A stretch of 64,000 nucleotides of DNA from Bdellovibrionia bacterium (GCA_030427805.1 JAUICP010000002.1:186001-250000), one strand, 5' to 3'. Positions 18,502-27,039 are shown, numbered from the stretch's first letter. A program made the numbers and translations. Notes: generated by a model from the letters alone, not told the origin.

Positions 18502-19212
18502 TTAAAATTCAAGGGAGTCGACGCTTCTCACGAGGGTTCCAAGCGCGTCGATCATTAAATCCTCATCGAGAATGATCCCTTTTTCATCTTTAAAGTCACG
18601 CCAATCATCTGGCTTTAAAAGACTCATATACTGATCTATTAAATACATTCCTCGAATTGAAAACCAAACAGCATTAAAGGGTTGAGCAAAATAGTCACAG
18701 GTTTCGCTGTTAAAATAAGGAAGCTCTTTATCAATGCCGAGACCCACAGAGTAAATTATTTCTGAAAGGACCGTGATCAATTTCAACCTAAACTCTTCAC
18801 GATACGGTTCGTCTGTTATCATAGCCAAATGGACGTCAGCGTTTTCTATAAAGCCGGCCAAAAAGTTATTATAGGTTGTATAGAATTCCAAAAATAATGG
18901 TGCAACATCCTTCTCTATTCGAAAATTTTTACCTCGCTTATGAAGGAGTAGACGTAAATGAATTTGGTTTTTCTGGATGAATCTTTGGTGCTTTCGGACC
19001 CAGGCCTGAAGCTCGGGATACTGTTTAGTAAATTCAGTGATATACAAAAAAGGTTCATTTCGTTGAACTCGACTCGATACCTTAAAAAACTCTGATTTAT
19101 AGTAGGTCTGAATTCGCTTCACTTCACAAGCAGTTGGATCTTTCGCCTTAGAGCAGTCAGCTTGTGATAGAAATGGAAATAGAAAAACTAGAGAAAAAAG
19201 TAGAAATCGCAT
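18502..19212 (-). CDS. Secreted protein of unknown function
   Basis: 236 aa with signal peptide MRFLLFSLVFLFPFLSQA. The mature protein is helical with aromatic residues and three cysteines (DCSKAKDPTACEV near the N-terminus, ETCDYF). No family recognised. Immediately upstream of, and co-oriented with, the mono-haem cytochrome gene (22 nt gap). This suggests a shared role in periplasmic electron transfer or haem protein assembly, but that is context only. Confidence 0.72.
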   Translation of the reverse strand: MRFLLFSLVFLFPFLSQADCSKAKDPTACEVKRIQTYYKSEFFKVSSRVQRNEPFLYITEFTKQYPELQAWVRKHQRFIQKNQIHLRLLLHKRGKNFRIEKDVAPLFLEFYTTYNNFLAGFIENADVHLAMITDEPYREEFRLKLITVLSEIIYSVGLGIDKELPYFNSETCDYFAQPFNAVWFSIRGMYLIDQYMSLLKPDDWRDFKDEKGIILDEDLMIDALGTLVRSVDSLEF

Positions 19213-19300
19213 AATAACTAAGTAATAAACTTCCGATTAAATTCAAGTTACTAAAATCACACGTGAACTTAATTCAAGAGGCTGACAAAAAGGGGGCTTC

Positions 19301-19321
19301 TATAATGTATTGATATTACAT
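19301..19321 (+). promoter_or_regulatory. TATAAT element with overlapping inverted repeat
   Basis: TATAAT at 19301-19306 overlaps the inverted repeat ATGTATTGATATTACAT (19305-19321, five perfect outer pairs), about 100 nt before the TsdA-like gene. No good -35 was found, so the promoter may need an activator bound to the repeat. Candidate operator only. Confidence 0.35.
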
Positions 19322-19418
19322 GGCTTTTAGTGGTTTTCACCATTAAGTCCATTGTAAGCAAGCTGATATTGGGCCCAAGACATTTTCGCTAAAATAGTAG
19401 TAGATTGGAGGTTGTGCT

Positions 19419-20270
19419 TTGATGACATCAACAAAAAATCTACCTTTAAAATATATCTTAGGAATATTACTACTCGTCCTTTTCAGTTTATTAATATTCT
19501 CAGATCTCAGTGCGAAAGATAGCAAGAAGAAGCTTGTCGTTCCGGATATCAATAAACTCAAAGATGGCGATTTCAAAAAGAGTGTCTTGCGCGGGCAAGA
19601 TCTCGTTAAAAAAACTCCCGATCTACTCCCTGATCATGTTGGCGGAAAAATTTCCTGCACCAATTGCCATCTGCAAATGGGAACTCGAGCAAAAGCCGCT
19701 CCATGGGTTGGAATTATAGCCCGCTTTCCCCAGTATCGAAAACGATCTGCAAGTAACGCCACAATTGAAGACCGGATCAACGGTTGCTTCCAGAGAAGTA
19801 TGAATGGAAAGCCCCTCAAGAACGACAGCCAAGCCATGAAAGATATGGTCGCCTATATGACTTTTCTCTCACAGGGGTATAAAAAAGGCGATCACGTTTT
19901 GGGCCAGGGAATTCCCAAACTCGTTCTCAATCAAGAACCCGACGTAGAGAATGGAAAAAAAGTCTATATGGCGAAGTGTGTAGCTTGCCACCAGATTACG
20001 GGGCTCGGAATTTCAGTCGGCGAATCCCGAGTTTCAATCTTTCCTCCCCTCTGGGGAAAAGACTCATACAATATTGGAGCTGGAATGGCTCGACTCCATA
20101 CAGCCGCAGGCTTTGTTAAACACAATATGCCCCAAGGACAAGAAGGAACTCTCACTGACAAAGAAGCCTGGGACGTCGCCTACTATTTTTCAAGACAAGA
20201 TCGCCCCGACTTTAAGAACAAACACAAAGATTGGCCAAAAGGTGGAAAACCAAAAGATGCTCGCTATTAA
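19419..20270 (+). CDS. tsdA: TsdA-like di-haem cytochrome c (thiosulfate dehydrogenase family)
   Basis: 283 aa with an N-terminal membrane segment or signal (residues 10-28). Two haem c motifs are present: C80-T-N-C83-H84 and C187-V-A-C190-H191. Between them, RFPQYR and ATIEDRINGC113FQRSMNGKPL match the TsdA/SoxA-type haem-1 region, whose conserved Cys is an axial ligand in characterised TsdA. TsdA interconverts thiosulfate and tetrathionate in the periplasm. Substrate here is inferred. GGAGG lies about 10 nt before the ATG. Its end overlaps the next gene by 17 nt. It fits the sulfide-oxidation locus 12 kb away. Confidence 0.8.
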   Translation: MMTSTKNLPLKYILGILLLVLFSLLIFSDLSAKDSKKKLVVPDINKLKDGDFKKSVLRGQDLVKKTPDLLPDHVGGKISCTNCHLQMGTRAKAAPWVGIIARFPQYRKRSASNATIEDRINGCFQRSMNGKPLKNDSQAMKDMVAYMTFLSQGYKKGDHVLGQGIPKLVLNQEPDVENGKKVYMAKCVACHQITGLGISVGESRVSIFPPLWGKDSYNIGAGMARLHTAAGFVKHNMPQGQEGTLTDKEAWDVAYYFSRQDRPDFKNKHKDWPKGGKPKDARY

Positions 20271-20898
20271 AAGCCTCCTCATAGTGCTCGCTATCTCTTT
20301 TACACTGCCAGCTCATTCCTTAGATGAAAACTGGGGAATTCTGCGAATAAGGGGTAAAGTTGAGGATCATCACTATTCTTTCAAGTATGTTAAAAGAGAC
20401 TTGATCGAACCCCAGTACACAGGGTTCTTCAATTGGTACGAACTCAACTACGGAAGAAAGTTAGGCACTTATCTTTTAGAAGCTGGAATCGGTTTTCTCG
20501 ACTTCGATAAAAAAGTTGATGAGCTTCGATTTACACAAAACATTTATCGAAATTTGAAATCAGAATACGGAAGCTTCAATCTTAGACTGGGACTCGAGGA
20601 GCGATCCTTCAAAAACGATGACCATCTTTACTTTCGCACGAGAATAAGAGCTATTTATATCTACCCAGTTTATAAGTATTTTAATCCTTCCATTTACGAT
20701 GAGTTTTTTGCCGTCTTCAATGGCTACGATAAGTTTTATACCGGTTTTAACGAAAACCGCTTGGGAATCGGATTTAATATGAAGCCCCTAGACCAACTTT
20801 CACTCAGTTTCTACTGGACCTTCGCTGGTTTTAAATCCTATACAGAGACCATTAAGTACAGCAATTGGCTGCAAAGCTTTATTGTTTGGAAGTTCTAA
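20254..20898 (+). CDS. Putative outer-membrane beta-barrel partner of the TsdA-like protein
   Basis: I place the start at ATG 20254, giving 214 aa with signal peptide MLAIKSLLIVLAISFTLPAHS. The longer frame upstream runs inside the cytochrome gene and would bury the signal. The mature part alternates hydrophobic and polar residues and is rich in Tyr/Phe (YELNYGRKLGTYLLEAG, SFYWTFAGF), ending in a WKF that resembles a terminal beta-strand with aromatic end. That suggests a small outer-membrane barrel. Overlap of 17 nt with the cytochrome indicates translational coupling. No family name recognised. Confidence 0.68.
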   Translation, partial: KMLAIKSLLIVLAISFTLPAHSLDENWGILRIRGKVEDHHYSFKYVKRDLIEPQYTGFFNWYELNYGRKLGTYLLEAGIGFLDFDKKVDELRFTQNIYRNLKSEYGSFNLRLGLEERSFKNDDHLYFRTRIRAIYIYPVYKYFNPSIYDEFFAVFNGYDKFYTGFNENRLGIGFNMKPLDQLSLSFYWTFAGFKSYTETIKYSNWLQSFIVWKF

Positions 20899-20904
20899 TT
20901 CTAT

Positions 20905-21420
20905 TTACTTCTTTGGAACAAAGATCGAGTAGATACCTCTTAGGTCTCCGGCCTTAAATCCGAAGGCTTTATCCTCAGGATACTTCTTCTTAACAAAGTC
21001 TGGACGCTTGTTTTTGTTTCCATGACAATTCAGACACGCCGTCTTTACTTCGATTCGGCGGTAGTAACGGAATCCATTAGAGGACATTTTCCACAGGGAT
21101 AACAACTCCTTGTCTTCGACCATAGATTTGAGAATTTTCTCTTCTTCTGGATTGGGGATGTGCTTGGGGTTTCTATATTTATGGGAAACCTGTCTGATCT
21201 TGTAGCTATTGTCTTTGGCGAACTTTTTAAGTCTCATTCCAACGGGCTGACAAACAGCTTTAAAGGTCTCTACTTTCACCTCGCCCTGGACTCCGGACAC
21301 CAAACTTTCACGCATATTGTTAACGGATTCGATTTCCGAAGTCACTTTTTCAAAATCACCGCTCCCCATTGCAAGAAATGGAGCAAATATTAGAAAAAAC
21401 ATTAGTATTCGGTTTTGCAC
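20905..21420 (-). CDS. Tll0287/DUF3365-like haem protein
   Basis: From GTG 21420 the protein is 171 aa. That GTG has AAAGGAG 5 nt upstream and gives a clean signal peptide (QNRILMFFLIFAPFLAMGSG); the ATG at 21462 is too near its own purine tract. The body shows the DUF3365 pattern: QVSHKYRNPKHIPNPEEEKIL, FRYYRRIEVKTAC, haem-binding CLNCHG, and KAGDLRGIYSI at the end. This family binds haem c in a PAS-like fold and may sense redox or gas. Periplasmic. Convergent with the barrel gene (6 nt between stops). Confidence 0.83.
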   Translation of the reverse strand: MQNRILMFFLIFAPFLAMGSGDFEKVTSEIESVNNMRESLVSGVQGEVKVETFKAVCQPVGMRLKKFAKDNSYKIRQVSHKYRNPKHIPNPEEEKILKSMVEDKELLSLWKMSSNGFRYYRRIEVKTACLNCHGNKNKRPDFVKKKYPEDKAFGFKAGDLRGIYSIFVPKK

Positions 21421-21530
21421 CTTTACTCCTTTGAACTGAAGATTCCTTATCTTAAACTCCATCTCCTCCCCACAACAAGCTGCAATTTAAAATGCTTCTG
21501 ATGAAATTTATCCTATGATAGAATGAAGTG

Positions 21531-22460
21531 ATGCTAAGCAATGAAGAGTTATCAAAATTTAGTAAAATTTCAGTTTGGCCGAGTTTGTACTACCTCATTG
21601 CCGATTACCTGCTCATTGGTCTTTGCTTTTATTTGGTAAGTGCCCACGGAAATCCTTTCGTCTATATTTTTTCATTCATTCTTATCGCGAGAACTCAACT
21701 TGCCTTGGCTATATTGATGCACGATGCTTCACATAGACGACTTGCTCAAAGCCGACCCATAAACGACTTTATTGGACAGTTTTTAATTGCGGCCCCCCTC
21801 TTTTTTTCGATGTTTTCATACCAAAGATTTCACTTAAAACATCACCGCATCCCAATGCAAGACGATGACCCTGATATCAGCCTAACGGGCGGCTATCCCA
21901 TTTCTAAGAAAAGTTTTTTACGTAAAATATTCCGAGATTTATCAGGGGTCTCCTATTTTAAATTCATTGGTTACTTCATATACAAATCACGTAAAAAAAA
22001 CGATAAAACCAAGAAAACTTTTGAGGAACATTCGAAGCTCGAGTCTTACTCCCGTCTTACGATTGCCTTGAGTATTCTAATTAGTAACCTCGTTTTAATC
22101 TCTATTTTATATTTACTGGGCAACCCGTGGCTGTATCTATTCTTTTGGTTTTTGCCGATGGTGACCATGCTTCAGTTTTTACTCAGAATTCGCGGCATCA
22201 CTGAGCACGCTGGGTACAAGGGAATTGATAGCAAAAAACTCGAAGATCAAGCCCATATTTCGAGAACCCTTGTCAATCCCCTACAAACTTTCTTCTTTGC
22301 TCCTCATAGTGTTAACTACCATATAGAGCATCATATTTACCCAGGCATCCCTCATTATCGCCTAAAAAAGGTTCATAGACTTCTCAAAGAAAGAAAGAGT
22401 CTTCCTGAGAAAAATCTCTATCAGGGATATGGCCAGGTATTAAAAGAACTTATTAATTAA
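21531..22460 (+). CDS. Membrane-bound fatty acid desaturase family protein
   Basis: 309 aa from ATG 21531; a GTG just before it at 21528 is possible. The three histidine clusters of the family are present: HDASHRR (about residues 64-70), HLKHHRIP (101-108) and HIEHHIYP near residue 265. They sit between hydrophobic pairs near 20-38, 44-62, 75-92 and 175-210. Such enzymes hold a di-iron centre and introduce double bonds into, or hydroxylate, acyl chains at the inner membrane, using a separate electron donor. The exact substrate is unknown. The stop overlaps the convergent regulator gene by 4 nt. Confidence 0.9.
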   Translation: MLSNEELSKFSKISVWPSLYYLIADYLLIGLCFYLVSAHGNPFVYIFSFILIARTQLALAILMHDASHRRLAQSRPINDFIGQFLIAAPLFFSMFSYQRFHLKHHRIPMQDDDPDISLTGGYPISKKSFLRKIFRDLSGVSYFKFIGYFIYKSRKKNDKTKKTFEEHSKLESYSRLTIALSILISNLVLISILYLLGNPWLYLFFWFLPMVTMLQFLLRIRGITEHAGYKGIDSKKLEDQAHISRTLVNPLQTFFFAPHSVNYHIEHHIYPGIPHYRLKKVHRLLKERKSLPEKNLYQGYGQVLKELIN

Positions 22461-23296
22461 AATTCGTCGGCGATCTTTTCGTCAAGAGTATCAATCGCAT
22501 TGAGAAAGAAGGCTGGTATTTCGCCTTTTGATTCTTCACTTTTCATCATTTCAACAATTTTTTTATTCGTCCTTCTCTGAAGATTAACTATTTTTGAATA
22601 GGCTGTCTTATTCAATGAAACAGAGAAGTTAGAAAAAATGGGAGAGTACTTGGGATTTGCCTGGGCGTGCTTATGAGGTTTAATAAAATCTGCAACAGCC
22701 TTAAAGTGATCGACAAATACATCATTAGACAGAAGAAAATTTCCCTTTAGACCGTAGTAAACCCCATCCTTTAGTTCAATAAGTCCCTCATTGATCAACG
22801 ACATTACTTGCTTTTTACCGTGCTGTCCGAATAGGTCGAGTAACTTTGTTTCCGTAATTCCAGCATCATTGCTAGCGATCTTAAAAATTAAATACTTTAC
22901 CGGGTCAGACAGGGACTCCGTCAAGTCATCAGAGTATGTTGCCTGGTTTAGCTCGTCCAGAAAACCCATTTTTTGATTAAAAAAATCTGAAACAGAACTA
23001 GGAACCAAGGTTAATAGTATTTTAACATCATCAGTTCCATAGAGATAAGAGAGGAGATTAAAAATGGTTGTCACATTGGGAACCGTTTTTATTTTTCCTT
23101 TGTATATTCTGCGCAGAGTCGGCTCGCTAATAGAACACCGTTTACTCAAACTATTAAGACTCAATTGCTGATTTCGATCTAGATACTTTTCTAATTCAGA
23201 ACGCAAGAAAGCAAGAACTTCCCCTTGTTCTCTTCTTTCTTCTTCGAAACTAGAACTAGAGGCTTTCGGTTGTCTGAATTTTTCGACTTCCGCCAC
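22457..23296 (-). CDS. HTH transcriptional regulator-like protein
   Basis: 279 aa from GTG 23296, placed by GGAGGAG 6 nt upstream; the longer ATG start at 23311 lacks this spacing. Residues about 25-75 form a Cro/C1-type helix-turn-helix (SLNSLSKRCSISEPTLRRI). A roughly 200-residue helical C-terminal domain with a winged-helix-like segment (ETKLLDLFGQHGKKQV) follows. The build resembles the TIGR02147/DUF4423-type regulators common in this lineage; that family link is inference. The start lies inside the end of the upstream secreted-protein gene (41-nt overlap), so the two are probably coupled. Confidence 0.72.
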   Translation of the reverse strand: MAEVEKFRQPKASSSSFEEERREQGEVLAFLRSELEKYLDRNQQLSLNSLSKRCSISEPTLRRIYKGKIKTVPNVTTIFNLLSYLYGTDDVKILLTLVPSSVSDFFNQKMGFLDELNQATYSDDLTESLSDPVKYLIFKIASNDAGITETKLLDLFGQHGKKQVMSLINEGLIELKDGVYYGLKGNFLLSNDVFVDHFKAVADFIKPHKHAQANPKYSPIFSNFSVSLNKTAYSKIVNLQRRTNKKIVEMMKSEESKGEIPAFFLNAIDTLDEKIADEF

Positions 23297-23867
23297 TAAA
23301 TTCTCCTCCATCTAGTAATGCTTCTCTTAAAACTTCGCTTTCCTGACAATCGCGTATTCTAAAGTAATGGGTCCCAAGAAACTTCTCCGAGTCGAACCGG
23401 TCTCTCACGGTTTTTCTGTAAAAATCAACCTTGAAGTTCAAACTTTCAAATTCAGAAATCGGAGCCCAAAGAACCTCTGAAATCGAATCCGAACACTCTA
23501 TTTGAGAACGAGCGTAAGACTTGCGCGACTCCCTGAGAGCCCTTGAATATGATGTAAAGTATTTAAAGTCTTTGCCAAAGCGCTTTTCTTTGAAATTAAC
23601 TTTCCACTCTAGGCATCGAGGTCTCGGTTTTATGGTTTGCACCGTATTGGTATAAACACATAAAGAATTTGGCTTTACCGATAGATTAGTTCCCGGAATG
23701 CGTTTATTCCAAACTCTTTTTGAAAACCGATTAGATAAATAGGCCTCTACGGAACTCGAACGATCAAATAAATCTTGGGCTTTATTCTGAGCTCTATCGC
23801 TGTCAACTTTTGCCGAGGCACTCGTCACCGTGAACAGCACACAAAAAAGGCCTATCAACTTGACCAT
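23256..23867 (-). CDS. Secreted protein, paralogue of 24018 gene
   Basis: 203 aa with signal peptide (MVKLIGLFCVLFTVTSASA) and a GGGGG site 5 nt before ATG. The N-terminal half, with AQDLFDRSSSVEAYLSNRF, IPGT and LCVYTNTVQT, and the C-terminal VDFYRKTVRDRFDSEKFLG match the neighbour at 24018 almost position by position, while the middle is shorter. The C-terminal tail past FRIRDCQ overlaps the regulator start. It is a basic, four-to-six cysteine envelope protein. No known family. Confidence 0.78.
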   Translation of the reverse strand: MVKLIGLFCVLFTVTSASAKVDSDRAQNKAQDLFDRSSSVEAYLSNRFSKRVWNKRIPGTNLSVKPNSLCVYTNTVQTIKPRPRCLEWKVNFKEKRFGKDFKYFTSYSRALRESRKSYARSQIECSDSISEVLWAPISEFESLNFKVDFYRKTVRDRFDSEKFLGTHYFRIRDCQESEVLREALLDGGEFSGGSRKIQTTESL

Positions 23868-23964
23868 TACAACCCCCTTAAAAAATTGCCATAACTTACC
23901 TGTTTACAAATAGTTAAGACAAGAACTCGCCTACAAACTGTAATTTATTTAAAGCTATTTATTG

Positions 23965-23992
23965 AAAAAACCCCACAATGATCTATGTGGGG
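23965..23992 (-). terminator. Rho-independent terminator
   Basis: Stem arms CCCCACA and TGTGGGG (23971-23977 and 23986-23992) with an 8-nt loop, followed on the minus strand by TTTTTTC. It lies 26 nt after the stop of the secreted-protein gene at 24018. Confidence 0.85.
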
Positions 23993-24017
23993 CTCATTAT
24001 TCAACTTAAGACGCAAA

Positions 24018-24692
24018 TTAATTGCACGACTGAATAGGGTAAATATGGCGACCTAAAAGTTTCTTGCGGTCATATCGATCATGAGCCGTTTTACGATAGA
24101 AATCAACTTTGTAAGTCGTAGGAACCACTCTTTTTACCATTCCCTCTTCCATACAGAATTCTGACCCTCTCGCCTTGCTGCTGTTCTCTGCATAGCGACG
24201 AGCCTGGCTTCTAGTACTGAAACGCTTAATTTTGCTAGAGTCTTCAAGCTTCACACCCCAAGCAACACATCGCTCTACCATGCTTACGCGAGGAGCAGAG
24301 ACAATTTTCTCGAAGGAATCAGTACAATAAGGCTTGCCCTTACCATTTGATCCTTCAGCTTTTCGTTTTGCACGCGAGTAGCTTGAGAAAACAGCTGTGT
24401 ATCGACCAAATTCTGCTTCATCAAGATTAACTGTCCACTCTGTACAGAAAGTTCTCGGAGTTGTTGTTTGGATCGAATCATGAGTCAAACAAAGACCACT
24501 AGGTGAATACCAAGTAGATGTTCCAGGAATATTAATATTCCAACCTCTCTTAGTAAATTTATTTGAAGCCATTGCTTCCTCAGCAGTCATAGAGTCAAAT
24601 AGTCTTTGAGCGCGATTCTGTTTGTCATCATCTTTTTTTGCATATGCGTTTAAAGAAATAAGTACTGTTAGTAAAGTAATGAGTAACTTCAT
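24018..24692 (-). CDS. Secreted Cys-rich protein, paralogue of 23256 gene
   Basis: 224 aa with signal peptide MKLLITLLTVLISLNAYA, preceded by AAAAAGGGGG. It shares AQRLFDSMTAEEAMASNKF, IPGT, LCLTHDSIQTTTPR and VDFYRKTAHDRYDRKKLLG with the neighbouring 203-aa protein. It also contains two similar internal segments (FSSYSRAKRKAEGS and FSTRSQARRYAENS, each flanked by Cys and EW or WGV), which points to an internal duplication. Basic, probably periplasmic or secreted; no family name known to me. A terminator follows. Confidence 0.8.
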   Translation of the reverse strand: MKLLITLLTVLISLNAYAKKDDDKQNRAQRLFDSMTAEEAMASNKFTKRGWNINIPGTSTWYSPSGLCLTHDSIQTTTPRTFCTEWTVNLDEAEFGRYTAVFSSYSRAKRKAEGSNGKGKPYCTDSFEKIVSAPRVSMVERCVAWGVKLEDSSKIKRFSTRSQARRYAENSSKARGSEFCMEEGMVKRVVPTTYKVDFYRKTAHDRYDRKKLLGRHIYPIQSCN

Positions 24693-24944
24693 TCTTCCCC
24701 CTTTTTATTAATCTGTTTACTAGAGACCTAACGAAGGAATAATTAATCGGTCAAACTTGCTTGAAACTCTTGGGACTTTATTATCGTCTTCTAGATAGGT
24801 GACGAATTCCAAAGTGACCTAAAAGGGCCAGGAATCTTCGTCACCATTTGAAAAAATCAAGGGTGACAGGGCTATGCGTTGTTTCTGAAAATAGATTCTA
24901 GAAAGGTATTCGTAAAAGTGAGTGCCGCGCAGCTATTAGCCGAA

Positions 24945-25358
24945 CTAAAACCCTAATAGAGTTAATACGACTTTTCGTTCTTGAGCCTGGTTGCGATGTT
25001 CAAATAAATAAACACCTTGCCAGGTTCCCAAGCCCAATCTTCCGTAGGTAATTGGGATAGAAATTGCTGTTTCTGTAAGGCTTGATTTCAAATGAGAAGT
25101 TGTATCATCAGGGCCCTCTGCCGTGTGCCGGTGCCATGACTCCCCCTCTGGGGCGAGCCTGTCATAGAACTCTTCGAGATCTCTTCGGGCCGAAGGGTCT
25201 GCATTTTCTTGAATCATGAGTGAGGCTGATGTGTGTTGAATAAATACATTGAGTAAACCGTGTTCGGGCAATTCTCCTTTAAACTCCTCTTCAATAAAGT
25301 GAGTTATAGGGTTTAAACCTCTGCCTCGCGTTTGAATTGTAATTACTTTTTGCTTCAT
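24945..25358 (-). CDS. yjbQ: YjbQ/UPF0047 family protein
   Basis: 137 aa from ATG 25358, the usual family length (the frame also extends to a TTG at 25391 without a ribosome site). Family hallmarks are GLLNVFIQHTSASLMIQEN, the HRHTAEGPDDTTSHLKSSL stretch with conserved His/Asp residues, and GTWQGVYLFEHR near the end. Members have been linked to thiamin phosphate synthase activity and form compact trimers with a metal site; the physiological role is unsettled. Cytoplasmic. It follows closely on the 25372 gene and is probably co-transcribed. Confidence 0.92.
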   Translation of the reverse strand: MKQKVITIQTRGRGLNPITHFIEEEFKGELPEHGLLNVFIQHTSASLMIQENADPSARRDLEEFYDRLAPEGESWHRHTAEGPDDTTSHLKSSLTETAISIPITYGRLGLGTWQGVYLFEHRNQAQERKVVLTLLGF

Positions 25359-25371
25359 AGTATGACTAACT

Positions 25372-25869
25372 CTATTGAGTTTTAACTTCAACTAGGAGTT
25401 CATTGAGTTCCCAAAGAGAGGTCATCATCTCAGCGAGCTCTTCGTTCAGCGTAATGTTTGAAGGATTAATAAAAATATGTCCATCAGAATCTGCTCGAGT
25501 CGCCGCCCATAGAAACTTCTTCAGTTGCTCAGCACTCAGCTCACTACAATTTATAAAGCTAAAATTGAGAACAAAACTACTCTTCTCTTGGAAGTAATTT
25601 GAAAAAAGCTGATCGACGGCAGACTCAACACTTCCCGCTTCAATTAACCCTGCTGCCGAAAAAGAATCTCCTTCAGAAAAGCCCTTTGGATTTTCAACGA
25701 GATCATTGGTTGAGTCACTAAACTCATAGCCATAAATTGGAATCATCTGAAAATGAGGGCTATTATCGCAAAGCTTTTTGGCCATCTCATTATTAATATC
25801 GGTTTCGGGATCATTCCCAGGGCCATTCTTAGTCTTGATATGCTTTTCAATATCCTGAAGTAGTTGCAA
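25372..25869 (-). CDS. Hypothetical cytoplasmic protein
   Basis: 165 aa from a TTG start with AGGTGAG 5-6 nt upstream. No signal peptide. The protein is acidic, with a central beta-strand-rich portion (SFVLNFSFINCSELSAEQL) and a helical C-terminus ending ELNELLVEVKTQ. I do not recognise a family. It ends 13 nt before the YjbQ start, suggesting a two-gene operon. Nothing in it points to a function. Confidence 0.65.
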   Translation of the reverse strand: MQLLQDIEKHIKTKNGPGNDPETDINNEMAKKLCDNSPHFQMIPIYGYEFSDSTNDLVENPKGFSEGDSFSAAGLIEAGSVESAVDQLFSNYFQEKSSFVLNFSFINCSELSAEQLKKFLWAATRADSDGHIFINPSNITLNEELAEMMTSLWELNELLVEVKTQ

Positions 25870-25999
25870 ATGAACTCACCTTTTCTTTAAATTTCAGCTA
25901 ATTACAATGTTTTCCACTGTCTGCCGGAGATAGTCAAACTGAGTTTTTGAAAGGCTGAGTCAGAGGGATTTTCCACTCTATGAGTGCTTTAAAGAGCCC

Positions 26000-26554
26000 C
26001 TATTCGACAGCACAAGTCGAAGGCAGAGATTGAGTTCCCTGGTCATCAGGGTCATTGACCACAGGAGGATCTGGGTCAGGCTCGGGGGCCGGCAAATCTG
26101 CCGCACTATTGACGATGGAAACATCAGCACAAGAATAGTAGTTTCTAGGGTTTTGTGGATCTTCAGTCATGACCTGAATCATCTGAATCGTACACTGGGT
26201 ACATGTTTGATCTGGCAATGTAAACGTGGCCTCATACTGATGCGGAAGAGTTCCGGGATCATCTTGTGTATCTACTATTGTGCCTAAGTTTTGCCACGTC
26301 ACTTCACCGTCAAAAGATATATTAAATTCGTAACGCCCAGGATGCTGAATTGTCTCTTCCCACTGAACAGTAATCTGACTTCCTCGGACAAAATAACTTA
26401 AATCGGACGTTGCTAACACTCCACCACAAGGGGCCGTTTTCAAACCCGGATTATTATCCCGCGGCGGCAGATTTCCGTCGGATTTCAAACGGGCATGGGC
26501 AAAGGCAAATTGCGCCAACAGCAGAGGAAGTAAACTGAAAAGCAAGGCTCTCAT
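26000..26554 (-). CDS. LPMO-like secreted copper protein
   Basis: From ATG 26554 (GGAGGG 9 nt upstream) the protein is 184 aa. The signal peptide ends FAFA, so mature protein would start with His (HARLKSDG), as in lytic polysaccharide monooxygenases whose N-terminal His forms the copper brace. Further features are the PCGG segment near residue 40, a beta-sandwich body with paired cysteines (QTCTQC, YSCADVS), one candidate second His (LPHQYEATF) and a Pro/Asp-rich linker with a C-terminal CAVE. It resembles the LPMO-like proteins found in delta-type bacteria; catalysis is unproven. Start overlaps the preceding lipoprotein stop by 4 nt. Confidence 0.72.
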   Translation of the reverse strand: MRALLFSLLPLLLAQFAFAHARLKSDGNLPPRDNNPGLKTAPCGGVLATSDLSYFVRGSQITVQWEETIQHPGRYEFNISFDGEVTWQNLGTIVDTQDDPGTLPHQYEATFTLPDQTCTQCTIQMIQVMTEDPQNPRNYYSCADVSIVNSAADLPAPEPDPDPPVVNDPDDQGTQSLPSTCAVE

Positions 26555-27039
26555 AATAAGCTCCCTCCTTCTCGACACTTTTCGATCGATCGAGAAAGTG
26601 CTTCATCAATTGACTCTGCTTCTGCAGAAAATAAGACCTTATTATTGTGCAGAACAAGTCGGTTCGCACAGGATACTTCGACAGAGTTATAAGCAGACCC
26701 CTCTAAGAAGAGAGTCGATTCTTCATTCGACTCGTCGATATGACCTGTAGAAAAACTCAGTTGCCTCACTGGCACACAGACTTCTCCGTGCCCATCTAGA
26801 TTAAGACATTCATTTAAACTCTCTGTAGAGTTACTGATATTAGGTTTAAAAACTCTCTTTTCGCAGGAGTAGTTTTTTAGATCTTCACAATGTACTGGGA
26901 CACTGAAATTAATGGCTTTTAGGGTATGAGCTGGAGAGGGACTACACAAGAAATTCGGGTCTACCGTTAGTTCCGATGAACAATTTTGATAGCCTATGAT
27001 TGATAGAAAACAAAGCCCTAAAACAAAGATCCGTCCCAT
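26551..27039 (-). CDS. Lipoprotein upstream of the LPMO-like gene
   Basis: 162 aa. MGRIFVLGLCFLSIIGYQNC is a lipoprotein signal with the QNC-type lipobox. The mature part has seven cysteines, several probably disulfide-bonded pairs (VHCEDLKNYSCEK, NECLNLDGHGEVC). The TGA stop overlaps the LPMO-like ATG (ATGA), so the two are translationally coupled and may act together at the cell surface. Family unknown. Confidence 0.78.
   Translation of the reverse strand: MGRIFVLGLCFLSIIGYQNCSSELTVDPNFLCSPSPAHTLKAINFSVPVHCEDLKNYSCEKRVFKPNISNSTESLNECLNLDGHGEVCVPVRQLSFSTGHIDESNEESTLFLEGSAYNSVEVSCANRLVLHNNKVLFSAEAESIDEALSRSIEKCREGGSLL

Noticed and set aside
20074-20253. Upstream extension of the barrel-like ORF
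   Set aside because: It overlaps the TsdA-like gene in another frame; the signal peptide begins at ATG 20254.
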